From: Prochilodus magdalenae
Taxonomy: Eukaryota > Chordata > Actinopteri > Characiformes > Prochilodontidae
Assembly (NCBI GenBank): GCA_024036415.1
Contig: JAMWET010000761.1
Location: 849,218 to 913,217 of the forward strand
Length of the DNA stretch: 64,000 bases
Direction of reading: 5' to 3'
Shown here in pieces: positions 11,641 through 25,160 of the stretch. The first letter of the stretch is position 1. The number at the start of each line of letters is the position of its first letter. The translations under genes and the position numbers were made by a program. The notes under the pieces were generated by a model. It had not been told where the DNA came from, did no database searches, and worked only from the letters and a program-made list of their open reading frames with translations.

Positions 11641-12329
11641 AAAGCCTGATCATCCTTCTGCAAGGGCATCTGCAGAAGAGTGAAGTTACTACCATCTTAA
11701 ACACACAAGGTAATAAATGTTTTGGCCAGTGAGGTTAGGTATCATGTGTCATTTAACTGTGGTTATATGCTTCATGTGTTGCTGTCTAAAAGAAGAAATC
11801 ATATGACAGTCATTTGACGAAAGGAGTCTCATTTGATTCATCTAATGTCATTAAGACATCTAATGCAATATCCAGACAACATCTGATCCAGTGTAAAAAC
11901 AAAAAATCTGTATTTATTCTACATTTATAATTTGTTATTTTTTGCATACCTAACAAGCAGGGTATCTAGCCAAAATAAATAAATAAATAATTTCCTATAA
12001 AAAAAACTGACATATCACCTTTATAATACCGATGGCCAAATTTTAATGAAATATTGCACTCCTTCACATTCCACTCTGTCACAAGTTCAGCATGATGAGG
12101 TGAGGCCTATCAGTGTTATTTGGCACAAAAAAGGAATAGCTTACTGAGGTGGGGAAATCAGTTATTTGATAAGAGAAATATGTCACTGAAACTATGGAGG
12201 ACAAATAGTGTGATTTCCTAACATGCTAAATGGTTTATTTATTTGACACCAATTTCACAGAACAACCCATGGACAGCCATCACTATTTAATATATTTTAG
12301 GGATATTTCAGGAAAAAAAAAACTGGATG
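11641..12329. other. Intron sequence, nothing recognised
   Basis: AT-rich intron DNA with short A-runs. Nothing named. Confidence 0.55.
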
Positions 12330-12660
12330 GTGTCAGATGAAGTGGCAACGTCGCCTCAAAGCAAAATGGGCCTGTGTTTGATTTCCAGTTCTTTCGTCTG
12401 GGGTCTTTCCTGTTTGAAGGTTGCATGTTCTTGGTGGGTTTCCTTTAGGTGCTCCGGTTTTCTCCCACAGACCAAAGACATGCTGTCAGGTAAACTAGTG
12501 ATGCTAAATTGCTCCTAGGTCTGAGCGTGTGAGTGAATGTGTATGTCTGTGTGCCTGCCCTGCGATAGACTGGTGACCTGTCCAGGGTGTTTCCTGCCTT
12601 TTGCCCAATGAGTGCTGGGATTGGCTTAGAGGATGAATGGATGAAAGAATAAGTTACATG
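12330..12660 (+). repeat. Common fish interspersed repeat, SINE-like
   Basis: Contains the widespread segments ctcccacagaccaaagacat and actggtgacctgtccagggt and ends in a ggatgaatggatgaaa tail. The 5' part has a degenerate B-box-like tgtttgatttcc. I recognise the family from many fish genomes but cannot give its exact class. Divergence is moderate. Confidence 0.6.
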
Positions 12661-13615
12661 TGCTTTCAGGGCAATATGCAGTGATCTGGCAGTGAGTTTG
12701 CCTCCCTTTCCTAGCATTGCTAATCAGTGCAGGCAAATGAAAGACACTAAGCCTCCCTTCTCTATTAAGTCAGATTCCACAATTAAATGGAGTACAGAAA
12801 TGTGAGCTGTAAAAAGCTTGTTTCTGCATTTCCCTAAAAATTCACATAATGAAGCTTTGGCACTACGTTTCATTTGGCCCTTGTGAATAAGATGTGCATC
12901 CACCTGCTCCGTAAAGTAAGCACTATGCTGATCCTTAAAAGAAAGGAGACAGGTGCATGCCACTCCCCTTATCTGCACTTGAGCCAGCTTCAAATTCCTG
13001 GCAGCAGTGCTCAGCACACACACGCGCTCCCAGGTGAAAAGGTCTCTGGGCCGAGCTGTATCAATCACAGTTTATAGGTCTGAGAGGAGTAAGTGAGTGT
13101 GTGTGAGGGCAAGCATGTGTGGGCAAATTCCAACATAAACTCTGATGAAACAGGGTCACCACCAAACCCCTCCCTTCCCACAACACCACCCCTGCCACCT
13201 GACGCAAGATGTGCGAAGAACATAAAGCAGGGAAACGTTTCAAACCACCACACAATGCCAAGGCTTTAACACCTGCGTGTTTTCAGAACAGTACATCTCC
13301 AAGCCAAGAGCCATTCATAAAGTTATTTTTAAGAATCTGTTTGATAAAGATGAAGGCCGAGCCAAACAGCTTGTAGTTCAAGGCATTCAGTCTGTATCAA
13401 TTTAACCATTTTTTGTTGCTTCGAGTTGTGATGCTCATACTGAATCATCTGAAACGTTTGAGTTAAATGAATCCATCATGCAGCCAACATAATGATGGAT
13501 TTTAACTGAGGTTTTGCACATGACCAGATATCTGGAAATGTTTTAAACTTTGTTACTTAAAGCTTAGTTTAAAGCAAAATGCATTCGGTTGTACTCCTGG
13601 AAATTACACTCAGGA
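12661..13615. other. Intron sequence, nothing recognised
   Basis: Short unrelated frames only. A GT-rich patch lies near 13088-13125. Confidence 0.5.
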
Positions 13616-13880
13616 ATTACACAAAGGAGGCATAATCTGCAGAAACTGTGTGAGAATATTCCAACTGCATGGGATGAATTATCACAGGACACCATTAGGA
13701 ACCTCTACAACTCCATGCTAAAACATCTGGCATGCTGCATTAGCAAACGTGTGGCCTGATGCCATACTGAGAGATACTCATATGTGTGTGACTGAATAAA
13801 TATTGCTCAAATCCGTCTAAATTTATTATCATTTACTGCTCTTGGTAACCTCTACACAGCATTGCGATCAAACACTTCCT
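13616..13880 (+). mobile_element. Tc1/mariner relic, family A, copy 2 (3' end)
   Basis: Includes the ggacaccattaggaacctct stretch coding DTIRNLYNSML, the C-terminal end of a Tc1-type transposase. After it comes a tail (gctcaaatccgtctaaattt, then ggtaacctctac) that recurs at 35460-35540. Only the 3' end is present. Confidence 0.55.
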
Positions 13881-15745
13881 TCTGGGTGCATCTATTCCTC
13901 ACTGTCTGAATTTATAGAGCTAAAAAATCTGCTAAAAAATCTACTGAGCTTCTATTTTCTATCTTTACATCATACAACTGCTGCTGAGAATTACAATTTG
14001 TCCTAAACACAGATGTATAGCTAAAATGTTTTTCTCTGTCTGTCTCACATTTATTTTTTAATATTTTCTCCAGCTATACATTTGTATTACGATTCTAATT
14101 TACAAACTAATTTCCAGACACACAGGAAAGAAATACATGACTTATTTCGATTGGCTTTTAATTCTGTGAATTTTTGTATGTTTCAATTTGTTTTGGCACC
14201 TCTGGTTCGAACACAAGAGTTCCAACTGCAATATGTGAGAATGGGTTGCCCATTTCTAACATTAGTACTTCCCACCACTGTCAGACCAAAATTGCACCTG
14301 AAGCACCTTCTATGCACCAGAATAAATATAGAGACAACATCTGAATATCATGCACTTTGATCATCAGACATTTGATCGTTGCTGTTGCAGGCCTCGCTCT
14401 TTCCATCTTAGAGGAACAGGCTGTAGCAAGGAGTCAGAGGCCATCTATCAAACACCAACACAAGCCAAACAAAGTTAAAGCTGTAGAAAAAGAAAGAGAG
14501 GATGTGGAGAACGAGCCTGCTGAAAGTTCTGACATGCGGATAAAGGAACGGTCCGCTCTCGTGGAGTCGGCAGGAGAGCAAAGAAACGGTTGACCCCAAT
14601 CACAAGACTAAAGGAAGGGAGTGGGCTTATGTATGGCACTTAATGCCTCTACAAAATGCAAACAAAGTGCTGGAAGAGAATTTGAGTAAGTGTGCGATTA
14701 GGAAGTGGGTGATTAGTCAAGACCCAGTCAGTGACAGGCCATAAGCATGCTGTGTATATCACCAGGTAAAGACCCAGCTTTCTCAGGGCTCTCTAGTTCT
14801 GAGCAGTACTCTCACAATCACAGGTCATTTCCTGTTCCTCTAACTCTGTTCTCTTTCGACAGCCTTTCCTCACCACATAAATCTTCTTTTCACATTTCAC
14901 TCCCTTTACCTAATCTGGCTTCTCTTTCAATCACTTTCAGCCTTTTTTCTCCCAATTTCATTACCTGTTGGTCTCCATTCAGGCCTGCATATTTCTTCAA
15001 CTGAATGACCTCAGTCTTTTCTGTATTGACTTTCCCTGTCCTTTTAACTTTTAGTCCTGCTTCCACAGACTCTCCCCCACCCCATGAAACCCCGCTCGAA
15101 AATGCAAGGTTAAGCCCTGTGTCACCCTATTGACGGCGTGTGACCGGAAAGGAACACTGAACTAGCATGAGCTTTCCCCTCACCTCTTCTTCCATTACAT
15201 CATTCACTAGGAATTTATGTCAAAGAAAAAAAGAAGATACAAAGAAAGTTTGCCAGCAGTTGAAGGGCAAGCAGGGTAGTCAATTCTAAAGCTTTAATCA
15301 GGCCGGAAATTTTAGCAATGTCTGATACAGAGTCTGATGTGACTGGATCCACAGAACCAAGACTTTCAAGTTCCACCCAGCAAAATTCTGGTGCCAAAAA
15401 ACTGACGTGAGCTGCCCTGAACCCATCACTACCAGCCAAAAACTATTTTAAACTCCACATTCCCAATAACAGTGATTGTTAAGTTTGCTCATAGCATAAC
15501 AACCATGCCAACCAAAATCATATCAATGAAAATATAAAATGACAAATTTATTAAGCAATGCCTTCAAACTACAACCCCAAAGTCTGGAAATTCATGAGTA
15601 GTGTTCATACTGGATGTATGGACATCGGTGGACCTTGCTGCCACACCATGAATGTCTCGCTAGCAGCATGCTAGATTCAAAATGAATGTGACAGAAGTAG
15701 GGAGGAAGATTTCTGATATTTGGCAATATATAAAAACATTATAAA
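13881..15745. other. Intron sequence, nothing recognised
   Basis: A C/T-rich stretch lies near 14830-14960. The 78-92 codon frames at 14082-14593 show no family features. Confidence 0.5.
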
Positions 15746-15746
15746 C

Positions 15747-15791
15747 ATATATATATATATATACATTTTCAACCATTCAAATCAAAATATT

Positions 15792-15834
<43 letters not shown>
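15747..15834. repeat. (AT)n microsatellites
   Basis: Two AT dinucleotide runs, 15747-15764 and 15793-15834, separated by a 28-nt unique spacer. Confidence 0.95.
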
Positions 15835-15836
<2 letters not shown>

Positions 15837-16460
15837 CATATATGAGGTTTCTATATGGGCCACAGGAAATAAACAGGCCAAAATCTTCAGAGGTGGAGGA
15901 CTGTTCATGAAATGCCTGAAAAAAGCTGTCTGAATGATACCTCACATTCTTAATCTGGTTCCCTGAGTTTGGATGAATATTTCAAGGCAAGTGCCAGGAA
16001 GGAAGTAGGAAAGGGGAGTGGTCTGCTATGGTATTGCCACAGTGTCACAATAATGTCCATGTCTCATTCTTCCGACTGGACCAGCTATCACTGCGAAATG
16101 AAATAAACGTATTTCTGGGTTGTTTATGTTTTATATAGTGGGGTGGTTTCAGGAATTGTTTTTCCTACTAGTTAAACACTGTATCAGAGTATAGAACTGC
16201 AGTCAGACATCAGGATAGTGGTCTTGCACACTTACACAGAAGGGTTACTTTACAGAGATGACATTGACCTTAAGATCTGCTGCCCCAGCATGAAAAAGAA
16301 GATTAGAAGTAGCAACGTACCTGGTGAGTGTGCGTGTCAGTGTGAGAGAAGAGTATCAGTATGTAGATGATGTAAGGTGGAGCACAAGAATGGTTACAAG
16401 TATACAAGGGGGAATATGATAAAGTAACTGTGTATTTACTTGATATGTTTGATGCAGCTT
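15835..16460. other. Intron sequence, nothing recognised
   Basis: Nothing specific seen. Confidence 0.5.
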
Positions 16461-16464
16461 TAAG

Positions 16465-16585
16465 TTTTTTCTCACAGCAGAATGATGGACAGAAACATCT
16501 GTGGATTTTTCTGATCTGAAGCAGGAATGGAGCTTTATCTTCTTTATCTCAAAGATAACATCCTAAGGTATTGCTTATCTGATGG
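16465..16585 (-). mobile_element. Tc1-like relic, family B, copy 1
   Basis: Shares the segment gatggacagaaacatctgtg and flanking bases with 51040-51090 and, more distantly, with 37660-37720. Read on the minus strand it codes CFRSEKSTDVSVH, as does the 51 kb copy. The 37 kb copy is joined to a Tc1-type DDE C-terminus, which identifies the family. Confidence 0.5.
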
Positions 16586-17640
16586 TAAGAGTTTTGTTGT
16601 TTATCAGGGTTTTGTTTTTCCAATTTAACTACTTTTTTTGAACTGTAGTTTTTTCACTTATTTTCTTTTGACTTTCACCCTCTTGTACAAGCAGATGATC
16701 TTAGATCTGAACTCCTCAGAACTATTTCGTGAACAACAAATAACCTATTAGATAAAACTCATGGTCTCCAACATGTAACTGCATTCAAACTGCTTGCAAA
16801 TCTCAACTGAATATAAATCAATATTAATATGCATATCGCCACAACGCCTCCTGCATTTGATTTTCCATTGTGTGATATCTGCTGCTAATGAGAGCAGTAG
16901 CTCACATTAGCTCACATGGGCCCAGTGCTATCTAGTCCTCTAGAGATTTCAGAGAAACATTTAAGCTTCAAACACAAGCTTTAATCAGACAACATGCCTC
17001 AGGAAGCAGGAAGCAGTCAAGAACAGAACGACAGGAAGCTCAGGGGAACGCCTGACCTTCAGTGCCACCGCAGGTCATTTCAAGCTAGCACTGAGATCAG
17101 AATAACTTACCATGGTTCACTGAGGACTGCTGTAAATACATCAAACCCAGGCAGAATATCAACCGGAGATTAAAACCTGGCATGCAGGTTTCAATACACA
17201 ATAAAATGACCGGTTTAAACAAACTTCAGCACAGTTTACTTCAAGTCAAATCTGCTTCAATTCAGGCAGAGTTTGTCCAAATGTGCTGATTTCACTGTCT
17301 ACACCTCATGTCAGCACAGCAGATGTAACAAGTCAAAGTACTTTCCAACAAAGCAGAGAATAGGCTTTGCCATGGAATCCATGAAAATTCCCTGCCACAC
17401 GTGATTCTGTTTCAGGGCGGAGATCCAAGCAGTAGTGCTGTGAGACTCAGCCCTGGATCCTATTAGTCTTACGAGCTACTCTAAAGTCCCAGACTGCATA
17501 TTCCTCACGCCCCCGCCCAAACACATACAACACATCTCCCCTAGAGCAACACAGCACTGCCGTGGGAACGAGAGAGAAAGAGAGAGAGAGGGAGGGGAAG
17601 AATCGGGGCATGCATATAGAGTTCTCTGCAATATACAGTA
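16586..17640. other. Intron sequence, nothing recognised
   Basis: A short AG-rich run lies at 17571-17596. Otherwise nothing is recognised. Confidence 0.5.
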
Positions 17641-17647
17641 TATTGAT

Positions 17648-17778
17648 GTAGGCCAATGTAGTGTTAGGAGTGTTGCCCAAGGACTTGTTTTAGTGTTGCA
17701 CAGTATAGTCACTCAGACCGGGATTCAAACCCCAGTTTCTCACACGTGGTGTTATCCGCTGAGCTACACCAACCGGAT
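17648..17778 (-). repeat. tRNA-derived SINE, copy 1
   Basis: On the minus strand it starts ggttggtgtagctcagcgga (A-box region) and has ggtttgaatcc (B box). It ends with cctaacactacattggccta, shared with the copy at 50433. This is a pol III SINE family also present at 47036 and 50433. Confidence 0.8.
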
Positions 17779-20700
17779 TATGGTCGCTTGCCAAGAGTTT
17801 CATCCATATTTGTGTTTGCTTTTTCTTCTCCACGAATGCCTGTCCTCTCATGATCTTCAATATGATTGGAAGATGCCATTTGGGCAGTGTGACTTCTTCA
17901 TGTTGGACAGGTGCCAGATAAGAGTGACACATAGATGTTCCTCACATACAGTCAAAAGTGTTGCTTCTTTACATTCTGTTGATAATTCTAGGTAGTTTAG
18001 AAATGTTTTACATTTTAAAAAGACCATTAAAGACCATGTCAGAGTCTTAAACCAAAGGACATACCTTTTTAAGGCTGGAGGCCAATAGCCTTACCCACAA
18101 ATAACAGAGATGTATGGAACTCATTTATCTCCAATAGCATCACTGCTTTACGGTTCACCATCAAATTCTTTTTCTTCAATGAAACAATTGCGGGGACAAC
18201 TATGATGAATGGTGTTACAGATGAAAGCTAACTATTCATAATGTTACTGCAAAACTATTCATTCATTATAATAAATAACATGTACCATCAAAACAGATGT
18301 ACCCCAACTATAGTGCCTACCCCAATTAAGTGTCTATTTTCTTAATAATTAAGCCATTTTATATGCACAGGCAACTGGTGAGCAGACTCCAGAGACAGAG
18401 AGATTAAATATGGGTCATATACAAAAAAACCCTGAGATCACCCCAAGGTAGTAATTACACTACAGGCAATTAAGTGAACCATTGTGCAGTTCAAGTGTTT
18501 CTAAAAGGTGCTGCTGTGTAGTCACTTCTATTATGGAAGAATAATGTGACATTGTATTTGAAATTTCTCCATTGCTTTGACGTTGTGTCTGACTTTAAGA
18601 TGCCCTTCACATTCCTCAGATAGTAAACAATGGTACTTGCTCTCGGTTCAGGAGACACATCAGTGCAGACTAGTAGAGGCTGGCGTCATCAGAGCTGTAA
18701 AGATCTGTCTGAGGTAAACAACGAGCAGGTCGTTCAGTGGAAGACGTGCGCACTTTCATGACTGCTTTCCAAGATGTTAGGCAGAGCACCCCTCAGCACT
18801 TTAACTGATTCAACCAACTGCATAAAGTAAGTAGGTTAGAAATGAACAGAGCCCATTGAGACTTGCTGGGAAATCACAGCCCTTAAGAAGGTCAGCAATT
18901 GCAAGAATTTGACTTCACGGCTGGGATGGTGAAATGAGTGCGGCAGTAGTCATGTCTAAAACAAACAGAAGAGCCAAACCAGTAGACGTCCGGGGTGCCT
19001 GCTTGACCTCAATGTGCCCGTAATGAGAGCTGGCACGGAGAAGATCCTGAGAGCTGTACAGCTCCCCTTCTTTGTCTTTAAAAGGTAAACTTGAGCTTCA
19101 GCTCCATAAGAGCCCCACCGGGTGCCAATAAACACATAACCCCAGAGACTAAGAGTGAGACAGCGATAGAGAGAGAAGGAGAAATGGAGTGTGAGCAAGT
19201 CCAGAACCGCTCGTGAGTGCGTGAGGAGAACATCAGTGCCCACGCTAACCGACGAGCAGACTATCAGATACACAAGCAGACCCATATACAGTAATATTCA
19301 GCTCCATTCAAGCCAACTCATTTTCCAAAGCAGCTCAAAACAACAGCACGTTCCCATGGTTCCCATAGATTCCAGCTATACATCGTTACAGAAGCCTTTC
19401 TAAATATATACCATACACTAGGGCTGCAGCTCTTTCATCTTTTGCAGATATTCTTCTTCCACATATTCCAAGAGCAAGAGAGTTACTCTGGAATTGCCTT
19501 CATTTTGGTTTGTAAACAATATATGTCTGCCATGCAAAATAAAATATTAATCTCAATCCAGCTAGAGCGCTTGATGTCCCTTGGGTAGCATCTAGAAAAG
19601 CTGCAAACACAAAATGATGGGAAATATGACCACAGTAGTGACCTCTGCTATCTAAAACCAACAGATAAACAACTATTTTTCGAGCTTGAGCCCATGGGTC
19701 GGTGTCAGTGCAGGGGATGGGAAAAATCCGCTGGTTCTGATTCAAATCAGTTCTTGATGGATGTTTGGGGTCGAAGGACAGATGGTCAGAGAGTTTAGCA
19801 AACTCGTGTCCTTAATGTAGGTCATTATTACAGTTTGATTCATAGGTACTCTGTCAAGCTGATCAGAAACGATGACCTCCTGTTTTAATCGGAGATCAGA
19901 TTGGCAGTACATGGCAAAACTTTATCTGCAACCATCTCAACTATGGCAAAAGTTCAATCAAATAAGATAATGTACCACAGTATGATGCCAATTAATATCA
20001 TTTCAACCAGCTGATTTTAATTCACGTATCATTTGGAATTATATTGCTTATTTGCTGGCAACCCACTTAACTACATAGTACCTTAGCCAGGTAATGTTAA
20101 CATTAGGCTTGTTTATATTACATTTGTTCTGCATTGCTATGTCTAGGTCCCTCGCGATTCGATTTCAGTTCTTACATCTTCTAGGCATCTTGATTCTTGA
20201 TTTCTATAGCCTATGCTATCATTTCATTACACTATTTTTCATTAGTAAGTAGTGTTAGCTTAGTTTAACATGTAGCCTACACCTTGCATACTTGATAAGT
20301 CTTGTCAGCAACTTGGCACTGTAGTTGTTAGACAAATCTAGGCTTCTATGTAGATCATGTCTACTCTGGTTTTGGGCCTTTTTGTTTCCTGCATGAGGAT
20401 TGTGACTAATTGTTATCGCAGGAATGATCATATTCTGCATTTTTCTCTCCAAGCCAGATTATGACAAAATATCTTTGTTTTTTTTGGCTACGTGTAAGTT
20501 TAATTTACCGTGTGTTAAGCACTGAGCTGTCCAGTCACAATGTTTTGTGAATCATTGTAGTGTTTGAGAGTGAATCACAGTGCATATACCAAGTGTTAAT
20601 TTCTCCCACTCCTATCAAAGGTTACCTTATATACCTAGATCTAGAACAAACTAATCTTGCTAACTACTTCTTTAATCTTTGCATGTAGCTTTGGTTATTT

Positions 20701-21355
20701 CAATTGCTTTGTGCAACCGCCATAATTTATGTTGTACTCAACCGACTTTTATTTGCGTAAATCTTTTACCATGTAAATCTACCCCTACAAGTTAAGTAGA
20801 AGTTTAGCTTTTTTGTAAGATGTTGATAGTTTTAATGTAGCTAAAAATATACTAATCCGTCAGATAAAGCCTTATTATCCTCCTGGTTACTATATATGTG
20901 TTTGTTCATAAGCATAATGTTATGTTATATGTATCTCATTAGTCGACATATCACGTGGACTTTATAAAACGTGGACTTTATAAATGCCCATGAGGAGTAT
21001 ATTTTGAGAGTGGACCCCAGTCAGGGGACTGAAGTTGGTTTAACCTATCCCTCCCACTATACGCTATAAAATGTGTTTAGTTCTTGGGAAATGCAGCCAT
21101 CCAAACAGATGCAGAGCTTTGGGGGTTTCCCACACAGATGTGCTGAATGTCTCCCAGCCTTACACTCATGCTATTTACTTTCACATACATAAAAAAAAAA
21201 AAACCTTAAAAACTGGGATACTGCGCAAAGGAAAGTGCACATCACAGCATTAAATTATTATTTTTTAAATAGTACAAAACTAAAATGTTAGGTTACCAAA
21301 CCGAAATGTTATTTTATTACTATTATTAGCATTATTAGCATATTAGCAAGTGTTA
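17779..21355. other. Intron sequence, nothing recognised
   Basis: Contains a 17-nt direct duplication (acgtggactttataaa twice near 20952-20987). No gene or repeat family was recognised. Confidence 0.5.
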
Positions 21356-21359
21356 TTGT

Positions 21360-21840
21360 ATATGTCCGTGTATAAGTGATGTCACACAATTTTTCTAAAA
21401 GTCAGGACAACAAAAGACTGTTGAGGTTGCGTAAAGCTGAAAAAACATCAGATGGAACATCTCTCAAGTAATTATGCTATGTGGGTCTACTTCTGAGTCT
21501 TTCAGAAGTAAAGATGGGGAGGGGTTAACTACCTCGTTGGATGTCTTCCCCATGCCAAATAACAAAACAGTGCATAATATCCAACATACAGAATTCACAT
21601 TGTTCTCTGTATGCAAGGGACAAGGCCAAAAAACGTTTGCAATGCTTATGAGTGTGACTATAAGAAGAGGTGATGCATCACGTTAGAAAACATAACCCTG
21701 TCCCAGCTTTTTTGAAACATGTTGCTGGTATTAAATTAAAAAACAAAGGTTTCAGCAGTTCATATGTTGTCATAGTACTATTTTTAATTAAAGTTTAAAT
21801 GATTTTCAGGTAACTGAATTCTGCAATGATGTCATCCTTC
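21360..21840 (+). mobile_element. Internally deleted Tc1/mariner-like element, family D
   Basis: The left part (catcagatggaacatctctc, then gagtctttcagaagtaaaga) and the right part (cctgtcccagcttttttgaa) match, in order, the two ends of a Tc1/mariner family I recognise from fish. A fragment tgtatgcaagggacaaggcc lies between them. Nearly the whole catalytic region is missing, so this is a miniature, non-coding derivative. Confidence 0.6.
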
Positions 21841-23335
21841 TGAGGACTGTCCTGCTTAAAGTATCTTACCAGTACTTACCTATCTGAACCAGGGACCTGT
21901 CCTATGGTAAAATTAATGTTTCTTTGTCTAGTAGTCCTTTGTCCTCAAAAGTCCATGCTATCTTAAAACATCTTAAACATTTCAAAGCACATGGGACATG
22001 CAGGTTAAGCAGCATAACATTATTTCTGTTTCTTTTGGACGTGGTTCCTTCAAGTCAACATCCTAAAAGCATAGAGCCTTAGGAAAAAGCCTAATTCCTG
22101 AGAGATGGGGAGGTGGGAGAAGTGTGGCTGCTTGAGAGCTTCAAAAGCGAACAAATCTGTAGGATCGACACTAACAACAATAAAATAACCAGCTGCAGAC
22201 TGTGTAGACTGTGTTTGGACACCCACTGATCTACCGATCCACTAATAAACTGAGTTCTCAGCTTTAAAAAGCTTTAAAGCTTTTGTTTGATTTCTGCGGG
22301 ATTAATGGAGGTACTAACCAAAATACAACCCAAAAGCTAGGTGAGAAAAGGGCATACATGTTTTAGTTTTTTCCTAGTGGCAGTGCAGTCCATTAGCTAA
22401 GTATGCTAAGGTTGTGCTAAGTGTGAACATTGTAAATCAGCAACCCATTCAAAAAAACAAAAAACAAAAACCAACTTTAGAAACTGTTCGGTTGCTAAAA
22501 CAAGAAACATAAAACAATGTTTTCAGATATTCAGCATTTAATGGAACTGGCTTACACAACTCACTCACTCACTCCTGAGTGAGTGCTATCCACACAGAGT
22601 ATTAACAATCAAATGTGGTTGTGGTTGCTAAGCTCTAGACTGACTGAATGGGATCACACTAAAGATTTCTAGTCTAGTCCTGTGCAAGTCATTAGGCACT
22701 GTTTGTAACAGTCCTTGCCATGTAGAAGATAATATACTATGAATCATTCCCATCAGAAACAGTTCATCAGTTCAAAAAAATGTATTGGACCTATTAAACA
22801 AGCATTTGAAATCATATTGCCTTAAAATTCTCTGGCGACCCTGCACACTGAATAGCCTATACCAGTGAAGTTTCTCTAAACTGAACTGCTGCCGCACAGG
22901 GCAGACCTAACAGTCTCAGGCCACAGCTCATTTGTCAGCACTGTCCTGGCCTTTTGCTTAGGTTCTCAGGCTGGATTCCTTTGCTCTCTCTTCAGCACAC
23001 ATCTTCTGCCTCGTGAGCCTGTGTTTATTCTGTCTTTAATATGTTTAGACTTGGCCATAATTAGTCCAGCCTCATCATCTGTTATCTTCCAGCACATGTG
23101 CCCATACACGTGCCTCAGAGCTCTGGCAAAGATGAGGGTGCACAGGCCAAAAGAGCCAGAGAAAGACTGATGGACGCGAATATAAACTGGTATCTAAGCA
23201 AAATAATGGGTGATTATTTGAAGAGAAACACAGGTGTCCTATAAAAGGGAGGGAAAGTGTCAGCGCTGATACTAACACCACTTCAACCTGAGTCTAAGTG
23301 CACAAGCCTAAGTGTGTCTCAGAGTGTGAATGTGC
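21841..23335. other. Intron sequence, nothing recognised
   Basis: Contains a short palindrome, cactcactcctgagtgagtg, near 22570. Nothing else is recognised. Confidence 0.5.
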
Positions 23336-23337
23336 TA

Positions 23338-23384
23338 GCGTGTGTGTGTGTATGTGTGTGTGTGTAAATCTGTGTGTGGTTGAG
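23338..23384. repeat. (TG)n microsatellite
   Basis: Imperfect TG run with TATG and AAAT interruptions. Confidence 0.9.
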
Positions 23385-24495
23385 GCCTGGCTGGGGATTC
23401 TAGTATCCCAGAGGTCTTTGGAGCCAGGCACCTGCATGGTTGCCTCAGAATTCAGGAATGAACTGTCTGAGGCCCAGCTGCTGTGTGAATGAACATAAAG
23501 CTGGGGGGCTACAATGTGGAGTTAAGAAATTGAATGCTTCAACAGTTTATCACTGCCCTAACATCCTATTACTTACTGGATCCCAAAACACAAGAACCAC
23601 ACCTTCTGTTTATAAGCTTCTGGTTACCCTGAAAACAAAAGCAAGATGTTTGGCATGTTCCACCAAACTAATGCAATGTCAAGGATACCATCATAGCCCA
23701 AGATTTACCAAGAAACAAGGTCTGTTTCCAGTGCTCTCAAGAATGGCCTGTTGTAAAAGGAAAGCTGCTTTTTTTCTCATGCACAAACCCAACACCCACT
23801 CCCAGACCAGCTGTGACTGGCATTCCAAAGCTGTTGCACATTAGCAAATCAACTGGCCTATCAGGGCATGGGTCCAAACGTGGGTGGACTATTACCAATG
23901 GCATTGTGCTCCCCTTGCCAGTGGAAATCACCAAAGGCTCACATACACTGATCATTTGGAGTGAGGAATCAGACATGGGCCCAACACTAATCAGGTTTAA
24001 GTCGCTGTTTCAAATTAAGAAGAGCCATGCATAAGCAATGTCAGATTAGCCTGTCACATCAATCCTTCCTCTGGAAGATATGTGCTTGTCAGAATAAGAC
24101 TGTTCCACTAGGAAGGAGTACATTGGATCAGAGTGTAATTGGCTCAAGGCTGACCCAGGAGTGCACTGCAAAGATTTGATGGGGAACATATGGGTAGTGT
24201 GGAGGTACCAGCTGTTCTGGACATGTTCTGAACATGATTTTGTTCCCCGAGTGGTTGTTTAATAGACCTGTAGACAACATAGACAGACCCAACACACTGG
24301 AGGATAAACATGAAAGTCATTTAAACCCTTTGAAGCCAAATTATTTGTACACTGAAAAGCCAAATAATTATTTTTGTCTTGCAACAAATATGTGGTTTGG
24401 ATTGAAACTTTAAATTTGTCTCTGAAAATTCTCAAACATATGTGAACACCTTGTGTGTTGTTTCAAACACACCCATTGCTTAGACTGGGAGTAAA
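23385..24495. other. Intron sequence, nothing recognised
   Basis: A 134-codon plus-strand frame at 23440 shows no known family. Part of this stretch may belong to the degraded transposon that follows. Confidence 0.45.
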
Positions 24496-24499
24496 AATG

Positions 24500-25160
24500 G
24501 CCATTTTGTGCAATTTTGTGATATGCTATTGATCACTATGTGCAATGCCAAGCATCAGCTGGGGTCATGTAAAGCATGGCACCGCAGGACTGGACTATGG
24601 AACAACATGATCTCTAGAATTATGAAATCTGCCAGTCTGATGGACAAATATGGGTTTCATCAGATGCCCAAAGAGCATGGCATACCAATCTTCATAATCT
24701 TCATAATCTTCATACCAATGCCATAATGCTGTTTTTCAGGGTTTGTGTTGGGCCTTTAGTTCCAGAATAGGGTAATGTTTCAGCATACAAGGACATTTAG
24801 TTGATTACGTACTTCCAACTTTGTGGCAACAATTTGGGAAAGGCCCTGTTCCTTTTTTACCATAACTGTCCCAATGTGTACAAGTGCAAGCCATAAAGAC
24901 ATGGTTTCAAAAGAACTCCAGTAGCTTGCACATAGCCCTGAACCTTACTGAACCTTTGACATGAATTGAACATCAAAAAGTAGGGCTCCTGGTCCAACAT
25001 CAGTGCCTGAGCTCACTATTGTTCTCCTGACAATATTCCCACAAATACACTCTATAATCACAAGGAAAGCCTGCCCAAGATTTCTGGTGGTCACTGTGTA
25101 AGATGAGATGTTCAACAAGCACATGTAAGTATGATGGCCAGATGTGCATTAAGGGTAATG
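24500..25160 (+). mobile_element. Degraded Tc1/IS630-type transposase relic, family E
   Basis: The order of segments follows a common fish Tc1/IS630-like transposase gene: gccaagcatcagctggggtc, then agtctgatggacaaatatgg (codes SDGQIWV-like), then gttccagaatagggtaatgt (before the mid domain), then ccctgaacctta near the third catalytic residue, then caacatcagtgcctgagctc. Many stops and small deletions are present, and the 5' third was not found. Confidence 0.65.

Noticed and set aside
17693..17995. 100-codon plus-strand frame
   Set aside because: Its first third is the antisense of a SINE, and the rest has no family features.
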